Below, in pieces: positions 38,001 to 45,689 of a DNA stretch of 64,000 nt (the first letter of the stretch is position 1; every line of letters begins with the position of its first letter). A program made the translations under genes and the position numbers. Origin of the DNA: Sinonovacula constricta (taxonomy: Eukaryota; Mollusca; Bivalvia; Cardiida; Solecurtidae). The notes beneath the pieces were generated by a model. The model worked only from the letters and a program-made list of their open reading frames with translations, was not told where the DNA came from and did no database searches. The stretch spans positions 21,375,004 through 21,439,003 of the forward strand of contig CM017564.1 of assembly GCA_007844125.1 (NCBI GenBank), in the 5' to 3' direction.

Positions 38001-38396
38001 AACCTTTGTAGATGAAGGGGTATTAAAGTTCCTGCCCTGAAAGGATCCCAGACTGTTACCATGACCTGCGCTTCCACTAAGAATTTTTTTGTAAGTCCAA
38101 ACTTCCAGGTGTTCCAGAAAGTCCCAGCCATTTATCTTGGAAGTCCAAGAACATGTATACTTAACTACAAATGCATTACATGCTGACTATGGGAGCGTGC
38201 CTCCAATGCTAAATATTGACAAAACAACAATGTAGATAATATAAATATAAAATAAACTATATTTACCATCCTCTGAATAATATAACTTTATGCCACTTGC
38301 GTCTTCCATTGTAAATATTGTGTCACAATGTACAAAAAAGCCTATTGGAGTTAAATATAACCTCTCGATTATAACATGAGCCGAACTAGCGTCCAT
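10896..38396 (-). CDS. dve: dve-like Compass-class (SATB/Dve) double-homeodomain transcription factor, five exons
   Basis: Joined minus-strand CDS: 38396-38267, 19273-19073, 14865-14739, 14341-14239, 12836-10896. The total is 2502 nt, giving 833 aa plus stop, and all phases match. Predicted order: short N-terminus (1-47); ULD fold like that of SATB proteins (about 48-153, starting LPIHCIVEQ and ending TLRIRIS); CUTL-like helices (154-220, with AGCPDK and FDRWYDEQ); homeodomain 1 (about 308-379); acidic, low-complexity linker with three PxDLS motifs; homeodomain 2 (about 750-821). No CUT repeats are seen, which separates it from vertebrate SATB1/2 and fits Dve. In the family, ULD/CUTL mediate self-association and the homeodomains bind DNA in the nucleus. 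Drosophila Dve acts in midgut, wing and photoreceptors as a K50 repressor, and C. elegans DVE-1 acts in the mitochondrial stress response. The role in this animal is inferred. Family assignment is strong; the exact start and any isoforms are less certain. Confidence 0.93.
10935..11150 (-). other. dve: homeodomain 2 coding region (atypical, K50)
   Basis: Residues about 750-821. The arm is HRKRRTRVF, helix 1 IPKLEKWFLDD, helix 2 YMIDKYCEEL, then extra residues, and helix 3 NVQLWFKNHRAKVKR. Lys50 and Asn51 are present. The protein ends 12 residues after the domain. Confidence 0.94.
11544..12068 (-). other. dve: inter-homeodomain linker with three PxDLS CtBP-type motifs
   Basis: PCDLS is coded at 12068-12054, PTDLS at 11642-11628 and PNDLS at 11558-11544. 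PxDLS is the classic docking motif for the co-repressor CtBP. The surrounding region is acidic and predicted to be disordered, including a run of five aspartates near PNDLS. Motif presence is seen directly; CtBP binding is inferred. Confidence 0.75.
12261..12476 (-). other. dve: homeodomain 1 coding region (atypical, K50)
   Basis: Residues about 308-379 of the joined protein. It opens with the basic arm GKTRMRTSFD, has helix 1 around IPRLQKWF, helix 2 around LMLQYLGEL, then about ten extra residues rich in R/K before helix 3, NIIYWFKNARAAHRR. Asn51 and Arg53 are intact, and position 50 is Lys, which in K50 homeodomains favours TAATCC sites. Confidence 0.93.
13165..13395 (-). mobile_element. 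SINE-2 copy (near full length)
   Basis: On the minus strand: tRNA-like A-box region TTTAGTGGTAGAGTTG (about 13380-13365), B box GGGTTCGAGTCC (13322-13311), body with GGATTTAATGTTGG, CAGACATTTGTTTGGGG and CTAATTAGCTGGACG, and a tail near TTTCAAAAACAAAAC. It is the reference copy for this family here. A real tRNA gene is excluded because the structure runs into the SINE body. Confidence 0.85.
13860..14080 (+). repeat. family E copy preceded by (TTTA)n
   Basis: TTTATTTATTTATTTATTTA at 13861-13885 leads into ACAGGTCATACGGCGCCGAA (13910-13929), then AATCAGGTTAAAAC, CTATCAGGTAAAAAA and ACAGGTCAA. The same order recurs at 25685-25850. Confidence 0.8.
14239..14341 (-). CDS. dve: dve exon 4 (CUTL-like helices)
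   Basis: 103 nt. The acceptor is TGATTGCAG ending at 14342, and the donor GTAGGT starts at 14238. It encodes the last base of Ser153 and residues 154-187: a leucine-rich helix (VKEKLLQLLL) and ANAGCPDK, resembling the CUT-like segment that follows the ULD in SATB proteins. It ends on a complete codon, and exon 5 begins on a complete codon (ATG ATG), so the junction reads PDK-MM. Confidence 0.9.
14342..14738 (-). other. dve: dve intron 3 (GC-AG)
   Basis: 397 nt. GC donor, AG acceptor. Contains a poly(T)/poly(A) run at about 14668-14708. Confidence 0.85.
14737..14738 (-). other. dve: non-canonical GC splice donor of dve intron 3
   Basis: The exon ends AG and the intron begins GCAAGT (reverse complement of plus strand 14738-14733). 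This is the usual strong-complementarity context for GC-AG introns. The only local GT alternative breaks the frame. Confidence 0.8.
14739..14865 (-). CDS. dve: dve exon 3 (C-terminal half of ULD)
   Basis: 127 nt, too short to stand out as a reading frame. The acceptor is GTCTTCAG ending at 14866. The open frame after the first two bases gives AIQLKNWKPL, then IEDILGELTQVATLRIRIS, matching the end of the SATB ULD. The other two frames have stops. The exon ends TCG AG and the intron begins GCAAGT, a consensus GC-type donor. Using the nearby GT four bases further on would throw exon 4 out of frame into a stop, so the GC donor is favoured. It encodes residues 112-152, with Gly111 and Ser153 split across junctions. 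Confidence 0.9.
15815..15900. repeat. family B palindromic element (diverged)
   Basis: Left arm GTTGTGCAGGCCCTGATCAG and right arm CTGATGTAGATCTACAGAAT surround a short centre with CTCCCCCATGG. Confidence 0.6.
16978..17060. repeat. (GAAA)n microsatellite
   Basis: GAAA/GAAG repeats over about 80 bp. Confidence 0.95.
18200..18640. repeat. family C cluster (three diverged tandem units)
   Basis: TGAGACGATTTAAATGAGGA then CCAGGCTTATAGGGTTTGGA, repeated with changes near 18340-18390 and 18470-18520, each followed by a CCCAATATTCT-type segment. Confidence 0.75.
19073..19273 (-). CDS. dve: dve exon 2 (N-terminal half of ULD)
   Basis: The acceptor is TTTCAG ending at 19274 after a pyrimidine-rich run, and the donor GT is at 19072-19071 after CTAAAG. 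The exon is 201 nt and encodes residues 45-110, with split glycines at both ends. It contains LPIHCIVEQ, the first beta strand of the SATB-type ubiquitin-like domain, and later LIECVRAALVKLGY and the terminal AKG, which closely parallel the ULD of SATB1. The ULD in SATB proteins forms tetramers, so self-association is the expected role. The exon sits in an otherwise repeat-rich region, and the flanking introns carry a GGT/GAT microsatellite and palindromic repeats. Confidence 0.9.
19335..19440. repeat. GGT/GAT trinucleotide-rich repeat
   Basis: GATGGTGGTGATGATGGTGG-type imperfect repeats over about 100 bp. Confidence 0.9.
21315..21415. repeat. 36-bp minisatellite, about 2.8 copies
   Basis: The unit AATCCAACAGAAACATAAAG followed by CAATCCTTGTCTCAAATATCC-like sequence occurs three times. 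Confidence 0.85.
21780..22010. promoter_or_regulatory. repeat-poor intronic block, candidate enhancer
   Basis: Less A+T-biased than its surroundings, no repeat family recognised, no open frame. It includes a K50-type TAATCC at 21883-21888. Function is inferred from composition and position only. Confidence 0.2.
22852..22935. repeat. family B palindromic element (best copy)
   Basis: Left arm GCAAATAGTCTAGATCT, right arm GGATCTACACTATTTGC, and centre with CTCCCAGCAGGGAG. The two arms are nearly perfect inverted repeats. Confidence 0.85.
23350..23792. mobile_element. hAT-like non-autonomous element with 5-bp target duplication
   Basis: 443 bp. The left end CAGGGCTGGAAAAAT and right end ATTTCCAGCCCTG form terminal inverted repeats. 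Exact GGATT duplications flank it (23345-23349 and 23793-23797). It has internal GGACAAGTC-type repeats and no transposase. Confidence 0.8.
24340..24680. promoter_or_regulatory. repeat-poor intronic block, candidate enhancer
   Basis: Near-unique sequence of mixed composition, for example GATTATGAAATTCACGGCTG, with stops in all frames I checked. It resembles conserved non-coding DNA in texture only; no comparison is available. Confidence 0.25.
25085..25140. repeat. family B palindromic element
   Basis: AGATCTAGATCGGTCAG and CTGATCACGATCTGCACTA with a right arm into TTTGTTGTTGAGTC. The centre is shortened. Confidence 0.65.
25685..25850 (+). repeat. family E copy
   Basis: Matches 13890-14050: ATAGGTCATACGGCGCTGAA, ATAATCAGGTTAAAACTA, CTATCAGGTAAAAAA, GACAGGTTAA. 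Confidence 0.8.
26430..26530. repeat. (CAT)n/(ATC)n-rich stretch
   Basis: Imperfect CAT/ATC triplets in an A+T-rich context. Confidence 0.8.
26600..26880. promoter_or_regulatory. repeat-poor intronic block, candidate enhancer
   Basis: No repeat family recognised. Contains GATAAG-like and GGATTA (26706-26711) motifs. Functional status is unknown. Confidence 0.2.
28980..29260. promoter_or_regulatory. TAAT-rich intronic block, candidate homeodomain-bound element
   Basis: Dense TAAT cores: TAATCC at 29050-29055, ATTAATTAAGGATT and CAATTAATTAAG next to each other, then further TTAATTGACCAATTAAG. In A+T-rich DNA such clusters also occur by chance. Confidence 0.25.
29795..29890. repeat. family C, half element
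   Basis: AATAGGGTTTGGGTGAGAAT then TCTGGGATATG matches the right half of the palindrome. Confidence 0.6.
30840..31064 (-). mobile_element. SINE-1 copy
   Basis: Minus strand begins TCCGCAATAGCTCAATTGGT (A box), has B box GGTTCGAACCCC (31013-31002), then a body with CTTCCCTCCTAACCCTCGG and GACTCGTCGGTGTCAGTATA, ending TGCCTCTGTGCTATAAT. About 225 bp. The continuing body distinguishes it from a tRNA gene. Confidence 0.88.
31785..31895. repeat. family C, right half
   Basis: GAGACGATTCTAATGAATAT, TTTATATGGTTTGGAACAGA, GGGATATACTCC. Confidence 0.7.
32221..32440. repeat. 55-bp tandem array, exactly four copies
   Basis: Unit starts CAGATAAGGTTGTTGCCTAA and ends CAAGTCCTTTCGT. Copies begin at 32221, 32276, 32331 and 32386 and differ at only a few bases, so the array is recent. 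Confidence 0.97.
32755..32830. repeat. family B palindromic element
   Basis: AAATAGCATGGATCCAGATC, AGGCAGCTCTTGG, CAGATTACTATCTACAT. Confidence 0.65.
32938..33350. mobile_element. hAT-like non-autonomous element with 5-bp target duplication
   Basis: 413 bp. Ends CAGGGGCGTG and CACGCCCCTG are perfect inverted repeats. Exact CCTGC duplications flank it (32933-32937 and 33351-33355). Inside are a poly(C) run at about 33207-33229 and GGCATGCCCCCGGACCCCCT near the right end. No transposase. Confidence 0.85.
33355..33450. repeat. family B palindromic element (diverged)
   Basis: AAATGGTGTAGATCAAGCTG and GAACAAGATCTGCAATATTT form the two arms. Confidence 0.65.
33690..34405. repeat. family B-derived tandem array (about 12 units of 61 or 47 bp)
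   Basis: Each unit reads GATCAGAAAGCTCCCAGCAG, then GGGAGATGGCTGATCTATAG and TGCATAATGATC. A 14-bp duplication (AAAGCTCCCAGCAG) makes long 61-bp units, and its absence makes 47-bp units. The parts CTCCCAG, GGGAGAT and CTGATCTA are those of palindromic family B, and the array ends at 34425-34450 in an ordinary family B right arm (TGATCTGGATCTACATTATT). Confidence 0.93.
36330..36790. repeat. 60-bp tandem array (about 7-8 units)
   Basis: Unit: AGATATCACCAAAACAGCTT, ATATCACCACCATAATCTCT, ATTTTATCACCATTACCATT. One unit is 57 bp. It grows out of a CAT/ATC-rich stretch at 36270-36350. Confidence 0.95.
37690..37930 (-). mobile_element. SINE-3 copy, inverted
   Basis: Plus strand GGCATGATACCACACCCACT, CCGGGCCAACCAGTTATGGA, GAACCCGGGGCCTCC is the reverse complement of the 2140-2330 body and B-box region. 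Confidence 0.8.
38267..38396 (-). CDS. dve: dve exon 1 (coding part, start codon)
   Basis: Encodes residues 1-43 plus the first base of Gly44. The ATG at 38396-38394 is the first methionine codon after an in-frame TAA 36 nt upstream (38432-38430), so the frame cannot extend further within this exon. The base after ATG is G, a moderate Kozak context. The exon ends GATG at 38267, followed by GTAAAT (donor GT at 38266-38265). It leaves one base of a codon, which is exactly what exon 2 needs (G+GT = Gly). The segment itself has no domain I recognise. It was chosen because donor, phase and upstream stop all agree. An untranslated exon further upstream cannot be excluded. Confidence 0.72.
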
Positions 38397-38600
38397 CCGC
38401 AGACTTGTTAACTTTCTCAGAATCTTTCCTTAAAACAGTTCTAACAATGACATAGTTCCAGGAAATACTCTCTCATGTCAACACACACTGGTGTCATCAA
38501 TCCTTAATGGAGATTTTTTCAATAATACTGCAAAACTGTCAAAGGTCAATAAATTTTGACTATACAAAATTACAAACTACATTCAGTAAACACACAGAGG
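38397..38600 (-). promoter_or_regulatory. dve: presumed dve 5' untranslated/proximal promoter region
   Basis: Lies directly upstream of the predicted start codon. An in-frame stop occurs 36 nt upstream. I see no convincing TATA box or initiator, so the transcription start is not placed. Confidence 0.3.
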
Positions 38601-40160
38601 TTAAGAAGTGTTTATCTTCATTTAAAACATTACTAAGTTTAATAACAATTTCCCTCATAAATATAAATCACAATCTGTTACTTTTTTTCATTCGAATATT
38701 TTCTCTCATAAATAACAAGATGTTTACTTTCTTCTGTAAGAAGTCCATAACTTATAACATCATTTTATTGGGTATCTTTTTTTTTTGTAGTTTTCTTACG
38801 AACCCCGTGTACCTCTTGACGTCATTGTTGCATCACCTGGTCTTCAATAATGACCCCCATCGATGATTTTTATTCTAAATATCCGCTCCTTCAAACAACT
38901 TTTTCCTGTAACCATGGACTTTGCTGTAAATATTATTATGACTGGTACATGGTACCTTATTGAAGCATTTATTATCAATCCTAGATCACGTCATAGTTCT
39001 AATAGTTCCAATGTCAACAAAACCAGGGGATGTTTTTCATTTTAACTATAAACTCCACAGTATCACAGTTTGTCAAACATGTTAACAGAAATCTAATTCT
39101 GATAATCGTCTTTATTTAACGCATTCACTATTTTTGTCCACAAGTTAATCGTCCATATAAAAAACGTTAGAGGAAAAATCTTTGAAAAAAAACAAAAAAA
39201 AAACCCAAGGTTAGATAAGTTTCTTTATTTTTGCTTTGTGTTATTTATTTCCAAATTGTATATATGAAATCATCAACACCTGGAACTACGTCATTTAGTA
39301 ATTTAGAAATAGATAGTTCCCACATCAATGAAGATCCCTTATCTTGGCAGTCATCTTTGATGGTAACTTCAAGAGATTTTCGGATGACTTGTATGAAAAT
39401 TTGGTAATTTAGGAATTGTTTCTTATAATTACACACTTGCCCTGTTTTTAATATTCTTATAAATCTAGTTTATGTTTGTTTTCAGTGACACAAATACAGT
39501 TGGGTTTCACTACTCCCAAAAAATCTTGGACATAACCACTTTTACACACAACTACAGAATGGAAACTCAAATTTCAAGAAATAACATCCATATAAGATCC
39601 TTTTCTTACGTATGAAATTTATTCAAGTTTTCTTCAGTTCTATACACACTACTCCAAAATTAAATCCAAGATTTAGAATGTGACCACCTTTTTCTGTGGA
39701 AAATGTTCTTGAACTTTCTTCATTTCCCTAAAAACCATTACAAAATCAAATCCACATTTAACTTTCAACACATCACAAAGAAAAGATCAAATCCAAGGTG
39801 CAAACTGTAAACCACCTTTTCTCTGAATGTTTTTCTAGAATTATAATTACGTTCCTACATACTTATACCGACTAAAATCCAAGTTTTTATATCATTCTAA
39901 TAAACAACCAGCTATTTCTGTAGAAACTGTCCCTGTATTTCTCCATCCACCTATAATCATCCTAGAAGTTTCTGTCCTGTAACATTTCTTCTACCATTGT
40001 CATTACAACACTGGGTCTCAAGAGTCACAACAAAGATAACCCCACCTCACATCCCCCTGGTACTACAGGTGTCTGCAGCAGCCAGCACAAATCTTGACCC
40101 CCCACCCCACACACCCTTTCTCTCCCATCCCTACCCTTTAAATCTTCACCAGCCAAACAC
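38601..40160. other. dve upstream flank, no gene recognised
   Basis: A+T-rich with only short fortuitous frames (for example 38507-38866, low complexity). No repeat family recognised. Confidence 0.5.
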
Positions 40161-40164
40161 AACT

Positions 40165-40250
40165 GGATCAGAACATAGTAAAAGATGTGGATCAGCAAGA
40201 TCTTACTGTGAGCTGTCTGATCAGGATCTACACTATATTCAGTTCAGGCA
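40165..40250. repeat. family B element
   Basis: AGATGTGGATCAGCAAGATC and CTGATCAGGATCTACACTAT. Confidence 0.75.
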
Positions 40251-40419
40251 ATCACAATATGTCTTGGGATCTTTGAAAGGTTATGTCAGAAACAGTTGAA
40301 GAAATATTTGGGTTATTTATATATACAGCAGGATAAGGGTTACTTGCACCCTCACCACCACCCCCTAGTGACCCCTAACCCACTGATCAGACCACCTTTC
40401 TTACTTCACCGCCCTTTAA

Positions 40420-40695
40420 AGGTGGTATCCTACAGTTCTGACATTTTTTTTTTGTCCCATACAACTATATAAATGATTGTTCTCAGAGAAATGCTGTTTA
40501 TTGGTGCCCTACATCCATGTGAAAAGTAAAGCATAACACCCTACTTGTCATTATAAAATGTTTTACCTATCAGAGTCATGAAGCACAGTTAACTAAGTAA
40601 AACTGAGAAAAACCATGTGACCACTTTTCTGGCATCAATATATCACCCTAGCTTTAGTCCCAATCATGCTTATTTATAGATTTGTTTATAAATGT
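40420..40695 (+). repeat. family D copy (left part)
   Basis: Begins TTTAAAGGTGGTATCCTACA, includes AAAGCATAACACCCTA and ACCATGTGACCAC, and ends near GCTTATTTATAGATTTG, like 50320-50645. Confidence 0.82.
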
Positions 40696-40829
40696 GAAAA
40701 GAATGAACATGTAGAGATATTTACACAAGACAGGTTAATAATTACACAATATTTAATCTTTGTAGCATATAACACATACAAAGATACTATGATACAATAC
40801 TAGCAAACATGGCAGTGTAGGTTCGTTTT

Positions 40830-41030
40830 TGTTAAGTTTTTTAAATAGCGACCAATTATGATCACAAATGTCTGGGTAGAACCATCGGCTCACCGCAGGT
40901 CAGCTGGAAGACCTTCCCACATTAAGTCCTTTGCCCCGAATGTGACTCGAACCCACATGGTGGGAGGCCAAGTGGTCAGAGGAGTTACAAGTTGGTGACT
41001 CTACCACTACGCCATGGGAGCCCCCGGGTA
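40830..41030 (-). mobile_element. SINE-2 copy
   Basis: AATGTCTGGGTAGAACCATC, CAGGTCAGCTGGAAGACC, B box (minus) at 40953-40942 and A box region TAGTGGTAGAGTC on the minus strand near 41011-40999. Confidence 0.85.
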
Positions 41031-41739
41031 GGTTCTGATTAAAGCTCTATATGGAGGCTGCAGGATGCTCTGGTTCTACACCATTCAGTAAGATAGTAAG
41101 GAACACAGGTACTCTGACCAGCTTCAGGAAACTACTGACAACTTATTTTTTCAAGATAACTTATGAACGTTAAACCTTTCACTACAAACATTCATGAAGT
41201 CTGTGTTGTAGTTACTTCACAAATGTAATACTTTTATGTATTTTATTGGGCCCGATATTTAATATCTAACGTTATGCTGCTTTTTTTTACAATTTAAATT
41301 GTTTTATTATTAATATCATACATGTCTTATATCTAAACATGAGCATGTTGTGTATACGTAAAAAATAATAGGTATGTCAAAGAAGTATTGAAAAGAGTGC
41401 TGTATAAATGTGGTATTAGTATTATCAATTCACACTATACATAGTTAATTGATGACATATAGACCAGCTGGGAGATTGTCAAGGCTGTTGGTGATAATCC
41501 AGCATACAAGGCCAGTCTATTATTGCTGCATTGTCCACGTATTTCCCCACCTGTGTGACACTATCCCTTTCATTTCTTTGTCTTAATTCTACATCTATGC
41601 ACGATCATTGCTAGATCATAAATACGAGATGTACTAGATGATTTATGCTAGATCACCTAGATCACTACACCTGTTACAATGGAGCGAGATTGGGGACATT
41701 GTGGATGCTGGACTGGTCTATAATTAAAGAACAGCTTCC

Positions 41740-41890
41740 TCTCTCTCTCTCTCTCTCTCATTCTCTCTCCTCTCTCTCCCAAAGTTACCATTTTTTTCAT
41801 CATCATCATCATCTTAACCATCCCTATTATCTTCATCATCATCTCAATCATCATCACCATCATCTTACTGGAGGTTACCCGTTTTATCAT
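41740..41890. repeat. (CT)n followed by (CAT)n
   Basis: CT dinucleotides at about 41740-41780, then imperfect CAT/ATC triplets. Confidence 0.92.
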
Positions 41891-42089
41891 CAACAGTAAT
41901 TTAACACAGTGTGAACAATATTCAAAATGTAATCTTTATCATCAACATAGTCCACCATGTGTTTGCGGCTATCCTTGCCTTGAAACACCTTGCTCTGTCC
42001 ACTGATGGTTGGCTGGACTTGGCCCATTGTCCCTGATAATAACATGTACAATTATCCTTTCACCTTCCACATTTGGATGTTATGAGTGT

Positions 42090-43700
42090 AAGACATTTCC
42101 ATCCACTTTTGTTTTGTCTTTTATGGGTGTAAGACATTCATCCCCACTTCCCCAAGCCCGCTCCACTTTCATTTATGTGTTATGGGTGCAAAACATTCCC
42201 CCCACCACATCTTTTGTTTAGTTTGTTATGGGTATGACATTTTTCATGCCCCACCCCCCAATTTGTTTAGTGTTTGTTATGGGTATGACATTTTTCATGC
42301 CCCACCCCCCAATTTGTTTAGTGTTTGTTATGGGTATGACATTTTTCATGCCCCACCCCCCAATTTGTTTAGTTTTTGTTAAGGGTATAAGGCATTTCTC
42401 CCCACCCCTCAATTTGTTTACATTGTTATGGGTATAAGACATTTCTCATGACCCATCCACCAATATGTTTAGTTTTTGTTAAGGGTATAAGACATTTCTC
42501 ATGACCCATCCACCAATTTGTTTAGTTTTTGTTAAGGGTATAAGACATTTCTCATGACCCATCCACCAATATGTTTAGTTTTTGTTAAGGGTATAAGACA
42601 TTTCTCATGACCCATCCACCAATATGTTTAGTTTTTGTTAAGGGTATAAGACATTTCTCATGACCCATCCACCAATATGTTTAGTTTTTGTTAAGGGTAT
42701 AAGACATTTCTCATGACCCATCCACCAATTTGTTTAGTTTTTGTTAAGGGTATAAGACATTTCTCATGACCCATCCACCAATATGTTTAGTTTTTGTTAA
42801 GGGTATAAGACATTTCTCATGACCCATCCACCAATATGTTTAGTTTTTGTTAAGGGTATAAGACATTTCTCATGACCCATCCACCAATTTGTTTAGTTTT
42901 TGTTAAGGGTATAAGACATTTCTCATGACCCATCCACCAATATGTTTAGTTTTTGTTAAGGGTATAAGACATTTCTCATGACCCATCCACCAATTTGTTT
43001 AGTTTTTGTTAAGGGTATAAGACATTTCTCATGACCCATCCACCAATTTGTTTAGTTTTTGTTAAGGGTATAAGACATTTCTCATGACCCATCCACCAAT
43101 ATGTTTAGTTTTTGTTAAGGGTATAAGACATTTCTCATGACCCATCCACCAATTTGTTTAGTTTTTGTTAAGGGTATAAGACATTTCTCATGACCCATCC
43201 ACCAATATGTTTAGTTTTTGTTAAGGGTATAAGACATTTCTCATGACCCATCCACCAATATGTTTAGTTTTTGTTAAGGGTATAAGACATTTCTCATGAC
43301 CCATCCACCAATATGTTTAGTTTTTGTTAAGGGTATAAGACATTTCTCATGACCCATCCACCAATATGTTTAGTTTTTGTTAAGGGTATAAGACATTTCT
43401 CATGACCCATCCACCAATATGTTTAGTTTTTGTTAAGGGTATAAGACATTTCTCATGACCCATCCACCAATATGTTTAGTTTTTGTTAAGGGTATAAGAC
43501 ATTTCTCATGACCCATCCACCAATATGTTTAGTTTTTGTTAAGGGTATAAGACATTTCTCATGACCCATCCACCAATATGTTTAGTTTTTGTTAAGGGTA
43601 TAAGACATTTCTCATGACCCATCCACCAATATGTTTAGTTTTTGTTATGGGTATAAGACATTTCTCATGACCCATCCACCAATATGTTTAGTTTATGATG
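42090..43700. repeat. long minisatellite with two unit types (51 bp, then 53 bp, about 24 copies)
   Basis: Left part (about 42220-42390): three 51-bp units ATGGGTATGACATTTTTCAT, GCCCCACCCCCCAATTTG. Right part (about 42430-43690): 53-bp units AAGGGTATAAGACATTTCTC, ATGACCCATCCACCAATATG, TTTAGTTTTTGTT, nearly identical. The only frequent difference is CAATATG versus CAATTTG; both types alternate until about 43190 and then CAATATG alone is present. Degenerate units start at about 42070. Confidence 0.97.
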
Positions 43701-44129
43701 GGTGTAAGACAGAATCCCCTCCCCTAAAAACCTGAGTGTATATGTTTCAATTTATGAAATACATTTAAGCAAAAGAAAATGTTGCATTACAAAACAATAT
43801 TAACAATTTACCAATGCATGCTGACAAATTAATGTTTAGAAATAGTACATATCCTAAACAGACATCTAACAGCAGGTATGTACACTATCTGCCAAGGCTT
43901 GACCTGTCTCCTGCTAACATCTTCACCAGCTACATTCATTAACAGTCCATACTAATTATTACCCATCAGTTACCTTTATGCATAGTCCAAGTATGAGACA
44001 ATTGCATAGTATACATATTTTAATACAGACTATTTACATTTTGTATACCTCTTAATACAATTTTGTTCTCTTCTGTTCTTGCCTGCTACTTTTGAGAAGT
44101 AGAAAAGGTGTATTGGTGGACATGGTAGC

Positions 44130-44190
44130 AATTAATGGTGTAGACCCTGATCAGCTATCTCCCAGCTGGGAACTGATCAATTCTTACTGA
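44130..44190. repeat. family B element
   Basis: GGTGTAGACCCTGATCAGCT, ATCTCCCAGCTGGGAACTGA then TCAATTC; the right arm is partly lost. Confidence 0.75.
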
Positions 44191-44594
44191 GCACCGGGAG
44201 AGCAAGCAGGTTGAGGGATGGACCCCCTCAGGCCCTGCTTAGGCCTGTGGAATGGTGCAGTCATGCCTCGTAAATAAAAAACTGTCATTAATTTATGCTA
44301 ATCCATTCTGCCCCGAGGATGCCTTTGTCTTATCTGACTGTCACAAATATGATGGAGAATTTACCAGGGCTGAGACAATAAAACAAGAGATGGAGGGAGG
44401 GCAAGTGTAGGGGGGAGGAGGGAGATTTGGACAAGCTATAAATGGTTATAACATAACATTGTCTTGCCTGTTGCTTGTTTTGTTGTGCTTTTTTAACCAA
44501 CTTGTTTTATTTCATTTGGTTCTAAGAAGCAGCTCAGCAAGACAGTTATCCAATATTTTGTTCAGTTGTATTCAGATAAAACCAGAAAACAGTG

Positions 44595-44800
44595 CTTCAA
44601 GGGGGGGAGGGGGCAGGGGGGCAGGGGGGAGGGCAGAGGGGGAGGGGGGTGAGGAGGGGGCAGGGGGATTGAAGGGGTTGGGAGCAGGGCGGTTGGAGGG
44701 TTGGGGGTTGAAGGGTTGGGGCATAGGGGTTGGAGGGGGGGCAGGGAGGTGGAGGGTTGGGACAGTGGGGTTGGCGGCAGGGGGGGTGGGGGGAGCAGAC
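44595..44800 (+). repeat. extreme G-rich tract
   Basis: About 200 nt of runs of G separated by A/T-containing spacers (GGGGGG, GGGAGGGG, GGGTTGGGG). Strong strand asymmetry and many potential G-quadruplex arrangements. It opens a long glycine-rich frame that is not a gene. Confidence 0.92.
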
Positions 44801-45164
44801 TGGTATGTTATGGTTTACTTACATGTATTATCATGCCTGTATTATGTAGTTTTTGTTTGGGCCAGTGTCTCATTGTATAATCTCTCTAAAGACTGTGAAG
44901 TCATCTTACACATAATTCTAGCTGCCTTCAATGTTATAAGGTAGATAGATTGGGTGGAGACATTCTGACAAATTAAGAATGGTTAAAACATTTTAATGCT
45001 TGCTGTGTTGGGTTTTCATGCCTTCTGGATTCCTCAGCAATTTTTAGACATCTAGGAAACGATAGTGTTCAGTGACCAGGACATGTGGAAGAGGTCAAGA
45101 AACATTTCCAAGACAACAGGACTTCTTGTCTGGCATTTTTAATCTTGCAATGCAACATCTTTAT

Positions 45165-45310
45165 TTATTCTCCAAAACCTTTCTACCTGGTACTCATTAT
45201 GTGAATCATCTCAGTCAGACAATTTTAGTGAGTACCAACAAAATAGAGTTTGGCTGAGAATTATGGGATATCTGTTAACACAAAATCAGATAAATACCTT
45301 TTCCTGGAGC
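45165..45310. repeat. family C element (both halves)
   Basis: CTCCAAAACCTTTCTACCTG, GTACTCATTATG, CAATTTTAGTGAGTACCAAC, AGAGTTTGGCTGAGAATTAT, GGGATATC. Confidence 0.82.
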
Positions 45311-45459
45311 TCTGGACCTAAATATACTTCAGTGTACCATAAAAGTTAATAACACATAAAAAGGATGAGAAATTACTGGGATATAACCAAAACTGGATTA
45401 AACCAAACATTTATGTGAGACACAGAATTCGAAGTGACCACTGTCTAAATATGTTAACC

Positions 45460-45680
45460 TCCATCAAAGAGGGAATTACATTAATTTCTCAATTGATCAA
45501 TTGTTCCTGGCCCCTGATTAAGTCCCCCCATTGCGGATTGTTAATGAACTAATCTGGAACGTTTAATTCTACCCACAGACCATCTAGTCCAATTAGGCAT
45601 CACTTAGAATCTGTGGTTAATTCTCCTCACTATAATGAAGTAATCTCTTGGCGTAAAGATTAACCAGAGTCTCTCTCCTT
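45460..45680. promoter_or_regulatory. repeat-poor upstream block, candidate enhancer
   Basis: Unique-looking sequence with several TAAT/ATTA cores (GATTGTTAATGAACTAATC). No coding frame. Speculative. Confidence 0.2.
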
Positions 45681-45689
45681 CATGTTACA

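Larger units (their letters stand above)
19274..38266 (-). other. dve: dve intron 1 (about 19 kb)
   Basis: Bounded by donor GTAAAT at 38266 and acceptor TTTCAG at 19274. It carries most of the locus's SINEs and MITE-like elements, two hAT-like elements and three minisatellites, plus repeat-poor blocks that may be regulatory. Stretches not listed separately contain nothing I recognise. Confidence 0.8.

Noticed and set aside
19274..38266. TAATCC sites across intron 1 as proof of autoregulation
   Set aside because: A six-base site on either strand is expected every couple of kilobases by chance, so isolated sites carry no weight.
38507..38866. 119-codon plus-strand frame upstream of dve
   Set aside because: Phe/Leu/Ile/Ser-rich translation of A+T-rich DNA, with no domain or neighbouring splice sites.
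44459..44944. 161-codon glycine-rich frame
   Set aside because: It comes from the G-rich tract, with no domain, no splice support and low-complexity composition.
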